From JBGUXS01 sp045118155 (lineage in GTDB: Bacteria > Pseudomonadota > Alphaproteobacteria > CAAHEQ01 > UBA3637): a stretch of 20,742 bases of DNA. The stretch lies in contig JBGUXS010000041.1 in assembly GCA_045118155.1 (NCBI GenBank), forward strand, positions 1-20,742. The letters run 5' to 3'. Shown here piece after piece: positions 20,323-20,742 of the stretch (position 1 is its first letter; each line of letters opens with the position of its first letter). The notes below the pieces were generated by a model, which was not told where the DNA came from, made no database searches, and was given only the letters and a program-made list of their open reading frames with translations. Both the position numbers and the translations under genes were made by a program.

Positions 20323-20742
20323 AGAAAAATCCCTTTATACTTATCCGGTGGGGCGGGAAATTCCCTTAAAAAAAGAAGATGCGTTAACGATGTTAGATGC
20401 CCCAACCAAAGCGGCGGTGTGTCAGGCCCGATCCCGGATGATTTTGGTGGCGTTGGGCAGTGTGTTGTTTTTGATGCTGATTTTAGGAAAGCTTTGTTAT
20501 TTAACGCTTTTTCAGCCATTAACATCGCATAAGTCCCACATTTCTTTGCAAGAAGGAACCCGTTTTAAACGCAAAAATTTTTTAGATCGCAACCATGTTG
20601 TGATTGTGACCAGCTTAGCCACCACCGATTTGTCTGTCAATCCACATAAAGTGAAAAATCCTAAGGAAGTGACGAAAAACCTGTTAAAAGTTTTCCCTGA
20701 TATGACAGAAAAAGATATTTATGACAAGCTGACGGCGGATGC
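20309..20742 (+). CDS. ftsI: FtsI (PBP3), septal peptidoglycan transpeptidase, 5' part
   Basis: The ATG at 20309 lies inside the end of ftsL and opens 144 codons to the window edge, so only the N-terminus is seen. A basic cytoplasmic stretch of about 48 residues leads to a single membrane segment ('MILVALGSVLFLMLILGKLCYL', about 48-69). The start of the pedestal domain follows, with 'RKNFLDRNHVVIVTSLAT' in place of the usual RGxIxDRNGxxLA. Then 'NPHKVKNPKEVTKNLLKVFP' fits the class B PBP pattern of spacing helices. The transpeptidase domain lies beyond the edge. Position after ftsL supports the call; the changed RG and NG residues are a mild departure. Confidence 0.82.
   Translation, partial: MKKNKEKSLYTYPVGREIPLKKEDALTMLDAPTKAAVCQARSRMILVALGSVLFLMLILGKLCYLTLFQPLTSHKSHISLQEGTRFKRKNFLDRNHVVIVTSLATTDLSVNPHKVKNPKEVTKNLLKVFPDMTEKDIYDKLTAD

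Overview
This window looks like a chromosomal segment of a low-GC alphaproteobacterium that is probably host-associated and living at low oxygen. The group is inferred from three things: RpoH with a 'QKRLFYNL' RpoH box, an RpoH-type promoter of the alphaproteobacterial kind before hsp20, and a minimal mlaA-mlaC pair. The lifestyle is inferred from a flavin-reductase/rubredoxin fusion (common in anaerobes and microaerophiles), an ankyrin protein and several exported proteins of unknown role. I cannot name the genus from this window alone.

Layout. (1) 1-849, minus strand: the 5' part of an exported protein gene that runs off the left edge and carries a 12-base C tract in frame. It is divergent from mlaA across a palindrome holding two back-to-back -10 boxes. 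(2) 929-2306: mlaA and mlaC, outer-membrane lipid asymmetry. (3) 2317-6677: two tiny ORFs, then a tight four-gene run of unrecognised proteins: a four-segment membrane protein, a large soluble 841-residue protein and two small two-segment membrane proteins. It ends at a bidirectional terminator. (4) 6726-7601, minus: rpoH. (5) 7602-8625: about 1 kb without a protein gene, holding tRNA-Ser(UGA), a decayed second tRNA-Ser, duplicated tRNA 3' ends, and two copies of a hairpin-rich element lying inside T-arm sequence. (6) 8626-10835: a divergent AnmK-family protein and UDP-glucuronate decarboxylase. (7) 10951-11814: an exported HExxH protein with a YYP-repeat tail, convergent with rhaD (11875-12720, minus). 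(8) 12853-13626: a DUF378 membrane protein and an Hsp20 chaperone behind an RpoH-like promoter. (9) 13691-16421: galE, an ankyrin protein and an M20 metallopeptidase. These are convergent with the flavin reductase-rubredoxin gene (16418-17041, minus). (10) 17190-19962: an unrecognised 300-residue protein, then a promoter, a Met/Cys-rich leader peptide and a terminator in front of an unrecognised 559-residue protein. (11) 20029-end: ftsL and the start of ftsI.

Themes. Envelope functions dominate: MlaA/MlaC for lipid traffic, AnmK-like, UXS and GalE for cell-wall or surface sugars, and FtsL/FtsI for division. Heat shock is the second theme, with rpoH and a probable target (hsp20) both present. 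The strongest candidates for something new are the T-arm-inserted hairpin element around tRNA-Ser, the peptide-leader attenuator before the 559-residue protein, and the four-gene membrane/soluble module whose two membrane proteins share a C-terminal tail.
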